Shown one piece after another: positions 11,622-22,691 of a stretch of DNA of 64,000 nucleotides (the first letter of the stretch is position 1; each line of letters opens with the position of its first letter). The notes beneath the pieces are model-generated. The model searched no databases. It had not been told where the DNA came from and saw nothing but the letters and a program-made list of their open reading frames with translations. The stretch spans positions 310,001-374,000 of the forward strand of contig JABCPU010000008.1 in NCBI GenBank assembly GCA_016800925.1, read 5' to 3'. Both the position numbers and the translations under genes were made by a program. The stretch comes from Suillus spraguei (Eukaryota > Basidiomycota > Agaricomycetes > Boletales > Suillaceae).

Positions 11622-13715
11622 CTAGGTGTTTGCTGGTTGTCTAAGCTCAATCAGATACCTTAAAACCTCGGCAGCAGGGGTGGTTACAGCGGTGTCAAAT
11701 GATCCAAGTTCACCTTTCAGTAATCTGACCACTACATTTACTAACCCGGCCTTTTCTATTTCCTCTGCAAGCGATATACGAGGGAGGGCATACTGGGGAT
11801 CGAGAATGTGGCGAAGACATACGACTCCACGGTGGACAAGCCCTGGATTTCCGGTTGTTTCGCCATCATCAGGATCGTCATCTTCCAGAGTGACAGATGG
11901 GTCAATAAGACGTGCAATAATTGAAAATGCTCGGTGACGATCCAACTGAAGTTCAAATACTGCCTGGCAAGCGGTAGACGCACTGGTCACAGTCGCCAAA
12001 GCACCTGACGCAGCGAGTCTCGTTGGAAGGTCATCCATGTCTGACATCGCAAGAAGTACTTGTAACTTGGACTTCGTTGCATGAACATCTGGAGAACCGC
12101 CATACCTAAAAAAGGCCTTCTCAGAACCTCCAATAAGGTTACATATCAGCTCGGTGGCTGCCCGCTGGATGAGTGTATGGTCCTCCAACATGAAGAGCTC
12201 GACTTTGTTGAGAACGTGAGGAGTGCTAAAGATGCGATCGGCACACCCTGTGCTCTGTGAGGCAAGATTCGTCAAGGCCATTAAGGCTTCAAATTGTTGC
12301 AGAAGGTTTGAGGATGAATGCAGCAGCAGCTGTGACAGGGGCCGTATTGCATCAAGCATAGCGCCATCAACGGGCCCGAAGACTTGAAGGGGGGAAGAGG
12401 TGATGGTCAATTTCGCCAAAGCTTGGATGGCAGGGAGAAGAGAGGTATCAATCGGTGTTGATGACGTTGTGGAGTACGGCGAGGATTGTATAACACGGGA
12501 AAGACTCCGTACGCCTCCACTCTGGAGGACCTTGCCCCTATTATCTTTGTCCTCCACGATGCTTAGGTAGATTTTGCCCAAAGTGAGTCTGATGCCTTGG
12601 CTCTCTATGCCAGAGGCCACAGACAAGACATCAAGGGCACCACTTGCAAGAGCTTGACGACATCTAGACCTAACTGTAGCATCATCTTCTAATGCATTTA
12701 GCGGTTCCTCGGGCATCATCTTGTTAGATCCATTGCCAGCCTTAGCCATGCGTTTCAGCTTAGCGACCTGCGCGTCTTCCTGACTCAGGCGAGGACGGTA
12801 AGCACAGAGGTTGGATATGATGAGAAGAATGCCGAAGAGGAGGCTAGAATTGCTGGTAGTGGTTGGCAGTGGCTTACGTCTAGGAACAAGTGTAAAGAGC
12901 TGTTGCAAGAACTTGGGATCATTTGCCAGGACATGTTTGACGTCTGGGTCAATGCTGAGGTATGCAAGGCCTTCAACGACGTCATTGAGGGAGGGTAGAG
13001 AATCCTTGTCACTGACGACCATTCCTTTCAGCAAGTTGGCTAGTTCCATATCCTTGGAGGTAGATGGCGCTGCCTGAGACGCATCTGTACCTTCCAAGGC
13101 ATCCATCGCCGCCCCTCGAGATAATTTTACGAGGGCGATAGCTGCTGCTGCGCGCAAGTTTTTGTCGGTGGCCTGACGTGACTTGTTCCCAAGCCAGGTG
13201 GTAATTTCCTCAGGTATCAGAGCCCGACATGCCTTGTGTCCACTAGCCTGGCCGATCATACGAGCGACTTCCAAGGTAACTGGAGCTGATGATGGAAACA
13301 AATCAAGGGCATCTGTCACGTATTCGACCACGCCATCTTGCGCAAAAATACGAGAAGCAGATTGCCAGTCGACGTGGAATAACGCAGAGAAGAAAGAGAG
13401 TCCATTAACTATAACATCCTGCTCCTGATAGTTGGAAATACGGGGGACGATAAAATGCTGAAAGACTTTCTCTAAAATCTCCGTGGCAGAGTTGTTGGAT
13501 CCAGACTCCTGAGTATTTTGCGACCGCGTTCCTTGACAGAACGCAGAGAGCACGAGATACGCTTTCGAGCGTGATGGTTCTGGCTGAGAAGGTGCGAAAG
13601 CTTCCACGAGGTAAGAAAGCTCGTCAGGAAGGAAGGAAGCAACATCCTGAGATTTTCTCATTAAGGAATCTAAGCTGAGGTCTCCATTGTGAGTGTTCAT
13701 CGCGGTAAGTGACAT
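11622..13715 (-). CDS. UCS-domain myosin chaperone (She4/Cro1/UNC-45 family)
   Basis: One uninterrupted 697-aa frame, unusual in this intron-rich window. It is built from armadillo-like helical repeats throughout. Segments such as LTLGKIYLSIVEDKDNRGK, VLQSGGVRSLSRVIQ, FEALMALTNLASQS, LIQRAATELICNLIGG and RLAASGALATVTSAS match my memory of the UNC-45/Cro1/She4 central and UCS domains. These proteins fold and stabilise myosin motor domains and are needed for actin-dependent polarity and endocytosis. There is no TPR domain, as expected for the fungal forms. Its neighbour, 289 bp downstream on the same strand, is the class I myosin, a known type of client. The start at 13715 is the first Met of the frame; a second Met lies five residues in. 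Confidence 0.88.
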   Translation of the reverse strand: MSLTAMNTHNGDLSLDSLMRKSQDVASFLPDELSYLVEAFAPSQPEPSRSKAYLVLSAFCQGTRSQNTQESGSNNSATEILEKVFQHFIVPRISNYQEQDVIVNGLSFFSALFHVDWQSASRIFAQDGVVEYVTDALDLFPSSAPVTLEVARMIGQASGHKACRALIPEEITTWLGNKSRQATDKNLRAAAAIALVKLSRGAAMDALEGTDASQAAPSTSKDMELANLLKGMVVSDKDSLPSLNDVVEGLAYLSIDPDVKHVLANDPKFLQQLFTLVPRRKPLPTTTSNSSLLFGILLIISNLCAYRPRLSQEDAQVAKLKRMAKAGNGSNKMMPEEPLNALEDDATVRSRCRQALASGALDVLSVASGIESQGIRLTLGKIYLSIVEDKDNRGKVLQSGGVRSLSRVIQSSPYSTTSSTPIDTSLLPAIQALAKLTITSSPLQVFGPVDGAMLDAIRPLSQLLLHSSSNLLQQFEALMALTNLASQSTGCADRIFSTPHVLNKVELFMLEDHTLIQRAATELICNLIGGSEKAFFRYGGSPDVHATKSKLQVLLAMSDMDDLPTRLAASGALATVTSASTACQAVFELQLDRHRAFSIIARLIDPSVTLEDDDPDDGETTGNPGLVHRGVVCLRHILDPQYALPRISLAEEIEKAGLVNVVVRLLKGELGSFDTAVTTPAAEVLRYLIELRQPANT

Positions 13716-13881
13716 CGATAGAATAGTGTAAATTTTAAAAGTAACTTGAAGGTGTTGGAACTTGGCGGAGGACCGGTCAGTGGTTCAGCTTGAGGAAGTA
13801 AGTTTCCGAACACGGATCATTTCTTTCGTAACACTGTTCCCATCTAAATTTGTCGGTGGACCGTTAGGACGGCGAAGTCTC
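13716..13881. promoter_or_regulatory. Short divergent promoter region between the UCS chaperone and TRM6
   Basis: Only 166 bp separate the two start codons (13715 on minus, 13882 on plus), so both genes must share this region. A longer upstream frame for TRM6 beginning at 13762 would shorten it further, but the Met at 13882 suits the family better. No specific factor site is recognised. Confidence 0.5.
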
Positions 13882-15752
13882 ATGGATATCCCTGACTGCG
13901 AAAATGCAACAAGCGCCCTGAATTCATTCAAGGCGACTACCATCCAGTCAGGACATACGGTTCTACTCAGACTACCTAGTGGTGAGACCAAAGGCTTCAA
14001 GGTGGAAAAGGATGGGCGAGTGATTTTTTTGTCTCGTTTCCTACTGTCACTGAACTGAGTCGAGAAGCATGGTCTCTATAGGGAGAGTTGGCTCCTTTCG
14101 CGCAAACGAGCTGATCGGCCATCCATACGGATTGACGTATGAGATTCGTGGCAAAGAACTCACCGTCCAGCCGCCTCATACTCTACAAGAAGTAGGTAAG
14201 GGATTCGATAAACACTCCCAAAATTTCTATGTATGACTAGTGGTAATGAAGAGGAAACGGATGCTACAAATGAGCTCATTAACGACGGTGAATTCGTGCA
14301 GCCACTTACCCTTGGCGAGATTGAAGGGTTGAAAAAGTCTGGCGTGCATGCTTCTGTGCGTCCTGCGCCTTATTTCACGCAGAATCGCAATCTAATCTAT
14401 TTCTGCAGGACATCATAAAGGCTCAGATCGAACAACACGCCAATTATTCCATGAAAACTGAATATAGCAAGGAGAAGTACAAGCAACGCAAGGAAGCCAA
14501 GTATGCTAATCCTGATTTGTTGACCATTAAATTAATGTACCGAGCAGGTACTCCAAGACTTTCAGTACGGTCGAGCCTACAATTTACAATGTTTGCGACC
14601 ACTGGTTCAAAAAAGACCAGAACAGGATTCGTGATATTAGACCGGATACACTGTCTCAAATGTTGAATCTGGCGAATGTTCGCCCGGGCGGCAGGTACAT
14701 TGTTGTTGACGAGGCGTCTGGTCTTCTCGTATCTGCAATTCTCGAGAGACTAGGAGGTGAGTGGCTGAAAGCTGTTCGTTCTGTGGGTGTAAAGCATCTA
14801 ATTCTTGCAGGGGAGGGACGACTAATTTCCATCTGCGATGTTGACTCACCGCCAGCATATCCTGTAATGACCCTGATGAATTTTCGCAAAGACATCGTTA
14901 CAAACATACACTCATCATTAAACTGGGCAACCGCCCAGGAAGACTATACACCAGGTTAGTGAGCTCGACTAGATTCTTTGCGGATGCACCATGCTTCCCA
15001 TCAAGTGGCAGCTGCAACATTATCAGAAGTGGGAAAATCAGAGCGACATAGGATTCGCCTTGATAAACGGAAGAATGCGGCAGATACTCTTTTAAGCGCA
15101 AGAGAGGAGTTATTTGCTGGCGAATATGACGCGTGAGTACCATCACACGAATATTATATCTATATCTCTTCCGACACCTGGCAGGCTTTTAATCGCTAGC
15201 GATTACAACCCACTGGAAATCCTACAAAACTTGATTCTATATGTAGCGGGATCAGGATCTATAGTTGTTCAGAGCCCATTTAGCCAGGTGTGTTGTGCTT
15301 TCCATTTAATGAACAGATTCAGCTGGATACCTGGATGCTAGCCTCTCACGGAACTGCAATCAACATTGCGTCTTGACCCAAGCTATCTTGCACCTTCGAT
15401 TACAGAGTCGTGGTTGCGGCGCTATCAAGTTCTACCAGGTCGCACACACCCGACGATGAATACGTCAGGATCGGGAGGTTTCTTATTACACGCAATCAAA
15501 GTGTGAGTGTAACAACAGGTCAACTCGTAAACGAGTGCTTACCGGTTGCTTGCCAGATATGATGACCCGAATGCTTCTAAAGTGTCATCTCATCGACAAT
15601 CAAAACGACGGAAGAAGGAAGCTGACGAAGGAAATTCGGTGCCTCAAACCCTAGAATCATATAAAACTGCAGAGCTCGAGGAAGAAGACGCAAGAGTCGA
15701 TGACCAAACTAGCCTGACCAGCAAGAACCAACAAGCTAGCCTTTTGGACTGA
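13882..15752 (+). CDS. TRM6: tRNA (adenine-58-N1)-methyltransferase non-catalytic subunit
   Basis: Partner of catalytic Trm61 in the nuclear m1A58 tRNA methyltransferase, which stabilises initiator tRNA. The model opens MDIPDCENATSALNSF with IQSGHTVLLRLPSGETKGFK. It continues through VGSFRANELIGHPYGLTYEI, EFVQPLTLGEIEGLKKSG, STVEPTIYNVCDHWFKKDQN, VRPGGRYIVVDEASGLLVSA and HPTMNTSGSGGFLLHAIKV, all in the order expected for Trm6/Gcd10. At least eight exons are needed. Most junctions are clear: GAAGCCAA/GTATGC...GAGCAG/GTACTCC restores KYSKTF. The first junction near 14020-14070 is ambiguous between a GT and a GC donor. The tail is Lys/Glu-rich and ends QQASLLD. It converges with the sorting nexin, 89 bp away. 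Confidence 0.92.
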
Positions 15753-15841
15753 TTGCGGTGCACAACAGATAACAAAGTAGTCTACCTTTCCACAATAACT
15801 AGTATCAATCAAAACTACTCGTTAATATAAACTCTCGGGTG

Positions 15842-18800
15842 TCAGTGCTCGGGAAATATTGTGGCGACAATCTGAGCAAGTTCATGAGCAATGCCCTCTG
15901 CAGTTCAATGGAAACACACCTCGTCGACAATAGTGTAGGCAATGTGCTGGTTCAAGCGCTTGTTCTGCAGGACGGCAAATATTCGTCTTGCTCCTCGCCG
16001 AGCGTTTGACCGACCAATCATATTGGCAGCAAGATCTGTAGATCGCGGTGTTAACTGCATATTTGTAGGGGAGAAACTCCAGCAAACCTGGCACTAGAGC
16101 GGAGAGTTTGCGGTTTGCTTCATCGCGACTACGTGTTATCTCCTCGGTTGACCGTGGTTGACCAGGCGATTTCAGCTTACCACCTGGCCAAAGAGAATCT
16201 TTGAGAAAGGCTAAAATAGGCATAATGCGACTCTCTTCAAACAATGACTTGATGCTTTGGCGGATTTGTCTTTCATCATGTCAGGGGGGCGAAAAGTGTA
16301 TGTAAGATTTGGGCTCACCGCTCAATGGTGCCACCTAGTACTTGTTGCAGGATGATCACAATTGCTTGCCGCCGGAGCCAGTTGTCCTTTTTGTTGAGCT
16401 CAAAGATAGCAAGGACGAGGTCGCATATAGGAGCAGAGAATGTTGATGTGCTAGTTTCTCCTTCCAAAGGACGGAGGTCGCTAGACATGTGCATGAACGT
16501 GTCCTCCGACGTGGACTTCCCGAATGCTTTCAGTGCCTGGGCGACAAGGTCCTCATCGTGAACCGCAGATCCGACTATGCCAGCAAATTCTGCGGCTTGT
16601 CGGGTAAGCCTTTGAATCATAACATCCAACATTGACGGGCCAAAGAACATATCATCAATGCTCTCTGCCACTGAGCGATAAACAGACCGAACTAGGTTTT
16701 TCCCTGAAAAGCCAGCGGTCCCTTTGGGGACATCCCCTTGGACCTCCGACACAATGAATGGTGAATCGCGGGACAGAAATGCGCGAAGGTCATTGCTCTC
16801 GCAGACGACAGGTATGGCAATCAGATTCTGCTACTGTAAGTATGCGAAAGAAGCAGACCTGGCGAATTCCTCACCTGCAAATATTTCTCTAGGGCTTGTC
16901 TTCTTGTGTCTACAAAACTGCCGGACAACGAAGTAACAAGCCTCTTGCCGGGGAAATCGAGACCCTTGACAAGCGCGTACCGATCGCGCAGTTTGTTGTG
17001 CATCCTGAGGAATTCGTTGTATCTCCTTGCAACAACCCACCCAGAGGCAAATGTTCCGTCGGGTGCAAGCTGCTGGACCTCAACGAGGTATCGCACTACA
17101 GATTTCCCCTCTTCTTCACCCACCGTTGAACTAACGATAGAAACTTTCGTTCGATGGGAAATGAGACGATTTGCGGATTCTTGCTGTTCATACTGAGTCT
17201 TCTGAAAACGCAACTCACGAAGTTCGCGAGTCATAGATGACTTTGATTTTTGAAGCAAACGCAATTCTTGAGCGTCGCCTGTTAGCTCTGCTTTCTTGAT
17301 AAGCGTGTCGAGCATGGCATCGTGGGCTTCCAGTTTGGTAATCTTATCACCAAGGCGTGAGATCTCGTATGAGAGTTGAAGGTCTCCAGGTCCGGCTAGC
17401 TGAAATGCTCCTTGTTCTATATCCACAGAACCTTCAGCTCTGTCGTCGTCTTCCTCGTCGACTATATCTTCTTCTTCGTCACCAAAAATGACTTTCTTGT
17501 TGTCGAGTGAAGTCGTGCTGAGGTGGCGATTCCCGCCTCTGTCCTGGCTTCGAGGGAGGAAACTGTGGGGAAGTTGCTCAGTGGCAATAATGTCCGTCAG
17601 CGCGGCCTGGATGGCTCTCATTCTTTCTGCTTCATCCATGCTTTTGGAATCTTCTGGATCATCGAAGAGGGGAGCTCTGGATGCATTTGATGATGTATCC
17701 GAAACCGGGGACATAAGCACATCAATGTTGGTCCGCGAGGCAGTAGGTGGACTCGTCCGTGGGTTTTCTACACGCTGAACCACAGAGCTCAAGGAAGGGG
17801 AAGATTCAGAGCGGAAGATATGAACAGATCCAGTACCAAGACGTGATGCCGGCAGTGGCGGGGGTGACATCGAACCTACCGAGGTACGACCTGCAGGGGG
17901 TTCCAGCAATTTAGTATTAGCCCGATTGAAATCTTCGATTATGCGGAACCACAGTTCAGACCTCTGAAGGTCCTCAAAGTCTTGTTCCATCGCCTGTTGA
18001 ACTTGTCTCTGCGCCAACATGACGCTACGACGGACATTCTTGTCCTCCAACGGCCCTGGAAGGATCTCGTTTTGTGCGTAAGAGCGTATGACATCGATGT
18101 GCTTCTTAGAGATGGATGATAGGGCAGGATGGGGTGGTGTGATGGAGAAGTAAAGATCATTAATCATTGAAATGTCCTCCTTGATCGTCGAGGAGGTTGA
18201 AGGACCTTGTAAGGGTTCGTCTTCATCCCCAGATGAGCTTGAGTCTATTGATTCCAATGGATTTTTGAAGCTTTCTACTGTTAGCCAAAACTGAACCAAG
18301 AGCGAGCGGTGCCGACGATCCATAAACTCCATGAAGTAGGAGAGTGATGTTGGGTTGCTCAAGATATCACGGAGAGCAACTTGGGTTCTCAAACCAGACT
18401 CTGGCGAGGCAGCTGACTTCTACATTTCTCTGCATAAGCAGGAGTTATAAATCTCGTAGAGCAGCTTACTGAATCTTCGCCACCCAGGACTACTATTCGT
18501 TGTTCAACAGTCCTTTTGGCAGTATAAAGCCTGTCAAGGAAAGCTACTACGTCTTCTGTCTTCTCGCCACTTATCCAATCCTCCTTCTCGTGATTAGCTG
18601 TGGGAGCGTCAATATAAAATGTAGCAAACTAATTGAATAAACTAACCAAGAAGTAACCTCGTCCTCCGAATTTCCCCCATGATATCATTCTTCAGGCGAC
18701 GAGCATCCAGGAGTGACGAACAACGATTGATACTCCGGAGGAACGACTCGAACTGTCGCATGTCAGTTCTAACTGTGATGGTATCTCCAGTTGATATTGT

Positions 18801-19907
18801 TGAAGGAAGGCGGCTGTGTCGGTGGGGCGACTGTGCTTCTAAAACATTTCTCACTTGAGATATGAGTTTCCTGCGCGTGCATTATTAAAAGTGTAAAAAA
18901 CGCTCAAACACGTTTGCCACATACTGCTGGTGTATTGCGGCGCCTGCCTATCTTGGGGTCAATGACTGCGTTCATACCCGAGTTGAAGATAAACATACCA
19001 CTTGTTCGATCATCCGATTCCAGAAATCAGGATCGCTCACCATATCCATGATCGGATACAGCACCGTGCATACCAAGATTTCTCGGACAACCACTCTCAG
19101 AGCCTTACTGTGGGCCTCCTGTTCCGGAAGAATATGTGAGAGCATACGTTCCACAATTGTTCTGAGATGTATTTCTTCATTCTGTTTCGTAAATGTAGAA
19201 GACAGGTTCTCCACTGCAGGATGTAGCTTGCCGCCCTTGCCTGCGTATCTACTTGCCAACAACATATCCAACTCCTCGGATTGCGTGAGACGGCGTTCCA
19301 GGGCTGCACCACGAAGTGTGACCTCCGATTGGCGGAATTGCTCGATATGCGTAGTGACTTTGGGCAAAATTCGTTTCACTAGGAGAGCAGAAAGGTCGAT
19401 GGTTGCGGTTGTCTGTAAAAGCCGCTCAAGGGAGTCATGAAGCACCGAAGAAACTGCCATAGGAAAGGAAGGGGATGATGATATGTCCTTATACCAGGTG
19501 AGCACGAAGTCGCGCACGACGAAAATCATGATGTCGTTGAGGGTAGACGATACAACAGGTAGGTCAGGATACAAAGGTGATAATGATTGTGGAGTTTTCT
19601 GAGACCAGTTAGAACGAGTGAGGACTGCCTGCCATGCTGCGGGAGTTGAGAAGGCAAGAGGTCTAGCTGCGTGTGTGAGCGCATTCCTATGAACTGGTTG
19701 CTTGTCCAAGGTAACTCCAACAAGAATGTTCGCGACAAAACACGAGAGCGCCACGAAAAGTATGATGGCAGGAGAAAGGAGAATAAGGTATATTGGAGAC
19801 GAGAACGCACGAGCGATGACAGGAAATACAACAGCGAGAAAGGCGACAGCCAAAGCAGACCTGGCACTAATGAATGAATGCATGTCACGGCGAAGTTGGT
19901 ACATCAC
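15842..19907 (-). CDS. MDM1: Mdm1-like sorting nexin (PXA-RGS-PX-Nexin_C)
   Basis: ER-anchored sorting nexin that in yeast tethers ER to vacuole and influences lipid droplets. The protein is about 1.2 kb-codons long. It starts MMYQLRRDMHSF with two N-terminal hydrophobic segments (ALAVAFLAVVFPVIARAF and IYLILLSPAIILFVALSCFV). Next come a PXA domain (DIMIFVVRDFVLTWYKDISS through ILVCTVLYPIMDMVSDPDFW), an RGS domain (ILSNPTSLSYFMEFMDRR, LLVQFWLTVESFK), a disordered acidic linker, a coiled coil, a PX domain (RRYNEFLRMHNKLRDRY, LDFPGKRLVTSLSGSF) and Nexin_C (ALVPDLAANMIGRSNARRGA, QNKRLNQHIAYTIVDE). The extreme C terminus is uncertain: the frame stops at 15905 (VCFH), or a 24-nt intron would extend it to 15842 (ELAQIVATIFPEH). 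Confidence 0.9.
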
Positions 19908-20012
19908 TACGAGCTAAAGCACATTATTCGTCAGAGTCATGTTCAGATGCGTTGAGGTCAACCAACCGTTCGTTCAGAGGACTTGAGCAATACTTGCCAT
20001 ATCCAGCATCAC

Positions 20013-20106
20013 TCTTTCAGTTTGAACTCCTCGGCTGTCTTGGGTTCACGCAATATGGTCTCCTCCTCACACTCTGTCTCACCGATCTTTCAGTTTGAAC
20101 TCCTCG
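20013..20106. repeat. 21-bp direct repeat pair
   Basis: A 21-bp sequence beginning tctttcagtttgaactcctc occurs at 20013-20033 and again at 20086-20106, exactly as far as I can read. It sits in the gap between the start codons of the sorting nexin (minus) and the deaminase-like gene (plus), so it could be a regulatory element or simply a small local duplication. Confidence 0.7.
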
Positions 20107-20302
20107 ATGTCAGACAGCTACAGAGGTCGATATCTCATGTAACTTAGATTCTGGGCAGAGTGAGTAGATACAAGTTGAAGTTAAGCGGTCACTTAGTCAC
20201 ACTTATTTAATAACTAATTAAATAATTGATACAGGAAATATATCATTACCATGCGTTACATAAAATGGAGCTTCGGATGCTCGCCCCTATTTGCCCACTG
20301 CC

Positions 20303-21861
20303 ATGGTTGACGTTCAAGAATCACCGGAGACCCTACTTGCAATCTTACAAACGTTATACCCAAATGGATCCAAAGTTGTAGATGCCTGCGATACCAGACG
20401 GGATCCACCACTCGAATTCGATAAGCATTCTTCAAAGAAATCAAAGCGAACCATGGATCTATTGGACGCGGTTGCAGCAATTTCCGTTCAGGATGCTAGG
20501 CATCAAGTCATCGCTGTATCCATCACCGTGAACCCAAATAAATGCGTCATTCATATTGCCGGTAATGATGGTGTCAGCGAAGAAACGCTTTCGCACCTTC
20601 GCTACATCTTCACCCAACTCAAATTCATACGTTCCTCACTTGCCCAACCTTTGGAAGCAGGGACAGAGACGTTAGACACTTTCACACCCAAAAAAAGTGG
20701 CGAAACGCACTCTCTGGAGAACAACCTTCTCCGCAGTATCTACACATTTTCCTGGCGCAAGTTCAGGCAGCGTGTCGTGAAGAGACAGACTCGGTTCGAA
20801 ATCGGAGTTATTCCTTGCATGGAGGAATTTGCAGATGAAAAGCGAGACTCGTGGAGTAGTGAGGAGGCTAGTGACTATCAGAAGTTCCAGAAAGTTGTAA
20901 TCGCGCTTTCGATTTGTTTTAAGTGGGCGAATTTGGACCCCCAGGATGAGAAGGTCCTTTTTATCATCTCGAAACTTGGAGAACTCCTGACTAAAGCGGC
21001 ACTGGAAATGCGGAGAATGCTAGAGGATGAAAGCACTACCTCAAGAATCACCTCATGGGAGATGGAGATAAGTAGGTTATTATGCCCTCGCTATTCCTAC
21101 CGAAGTTGACATACAACCTAGTGAAGCGAAGTGATAGTGAGGTGTTTCCACTCCGGAGATACCTTTCAAAGGTTTTCTCTTTGAGCTATCACTTCATGTC
21201 GCTCTTGACCAACCTTGCCTACTCGCACCGAATGGGACATGTTCTAGATGCCCTCATCATAGAGCGAATCGACCCGGTGACCAAAAGTAATACCTTCACG
21301 CTCTCAAAGGATGTTGTCCAACAGATCGTTATTGGTTTTGGTGTCACGGACAATGATACCATAGAAGAGGCCACCTCAAGTATCATCAGTTCTCTTTCAC
21401 TCAGTTCTCTTTCACCTTCTTTTTCCGACGCAAAACAAAGCATCACAAATAAGATTCATTGCGAAGCCTTGCTCCTTCAGTATCACGCCCTTAATCCCAC
21501 CTTCCCCCCTTTCCACTACATTGGGGTCTCGAAATTGTCATGCTATCCCTGCTACGCCCTCTTTCATGCTTTCAACAAATCAGTTGGCCAGGGACACAAG
21601 TACTTCGTGAAGGGTTGTCACAGTAAACTTTATCGAAACTGGATCCTTCCGAAAATTCCCGAACTGGACTCTGCTATCAGGAGACATTTAGTAAAGGACC
21701 ATTTTGGAGTGGCTCTGATGGAGTGGCTGAAGATGCGGGCAAATAGTCAATGTAGCTCTGACAGTACTGACGTGTCGACCAGTTCGCGCGGAGCAGAGTC
21801 ATGGGATACAAGCATCACGACGGCGGAGATTTTAGAAGATTTCGACCTACCCTCTACGTGA
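20303..21861 (+). CDS. OTT_1508-like deaminase-fold protein
   Basis: Two exons (20303-21071, 21122-21861; 50-nt GT-AG intron with a GTTGAC branch-like site), about 502 aa. The second half carries the zinc-binding signature of the cytidine-deaminase superfamily: IHCEALLLQYHA (H-C-E, catalytic Glu) followed about 30 residues later by KLSCYPCYALFHAFN (C-x2-C). This arrangement, with a large helical N-terminal region, matches the OTT_1508-like deaminase family described mainly in fungi and Orientia. A Ser-rich insert (SSSIISSLSLSSLSPS-like, 21385-21425) precedes the active site. The substrate is unknown; the family was predicted from sequence to act on nucleic acids or nucleotides. The longer frame to 20291 would begin at TTG, so ATG 20303 is used. 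Both metal-ligand clusters look intact. Confidence 0.82.
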
Positions 21862-22691
21862 CCCTCCATTATACTTGGCACATCATGATCTCGTAGTAGT
21901 AGCACTGGTTTCTTCTTCCGTTCTACTCCCCTTCTAACTGACTCAGTGTAGCATTATCACCCTTACTGTGGACGGCATCGATGATCTTATCTTAATAGGT
22001 TTGTACAAGGACTTGATACCTTTCTTCATACTGAGCACATGGTGTAGTAGTCGACGCCAGGATGTAGAGCAGGACAAGATGACCTGTGGTGAAACAAACG
22101 TTTCACTGCCACGTTGAAGTCCGGTACACAGAATCCGGGTTAGGAAATCAATTGTTCTCGTTATTAGTAAACGCCTGTTCCTCGAGAGTGTCCTGCTGCG
22201 AAATATCCTCGATCACTCACTCTCCATACTTGGGATGAGCTTTTCCATCCGAGAGAAGGTACCAAGTTGCACAGCTAGCATGGTGGAACGATTTGGCTAC
22301 GTCGTCGATTGCAGAGAGCGGGTGCATGTACGAACTAAGTGTTGTGAGTCATTTCTATCCATTAACTTCACAGTAATTCGGCCGGAGCACTGAAGCTGGC
22401 TCCCTCGACAGCCTGTGGTACAAGTCTATTGTGGATATATCTGTTCCACCGTGATTACAATAGTTGTGGATTTAAATTGTGGATACTTGCAGACCACATC
22501 CCGCCCCCATAAAAAGCACCCACCTGTTTTTGATTTTGATTTTTTACAAGTTCGTCAGCCGCATCAGACAGCACATTTTTCTCTATCCATTGCCAGAGGT
22601 AACATCAGGCAGAATGAACGACCTGCCCCTTCACCACATCGCGCATACATCTACGCAGCTGACCGTAGCTGCATGTTTGGGGACACTTGAC
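21862..22691. other. No gene recognised (830 bp)
   Basis: AT-richer stretch between the deaminase-like gene and the next small gene. A frame upstream of 22692 runs in phase with it (Met at 22614), but its sequence (MNDLPLHHIAHTS) looks like leader rather than domain. The rest is presumably 3' end and promoter. Confidence 0.5.
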
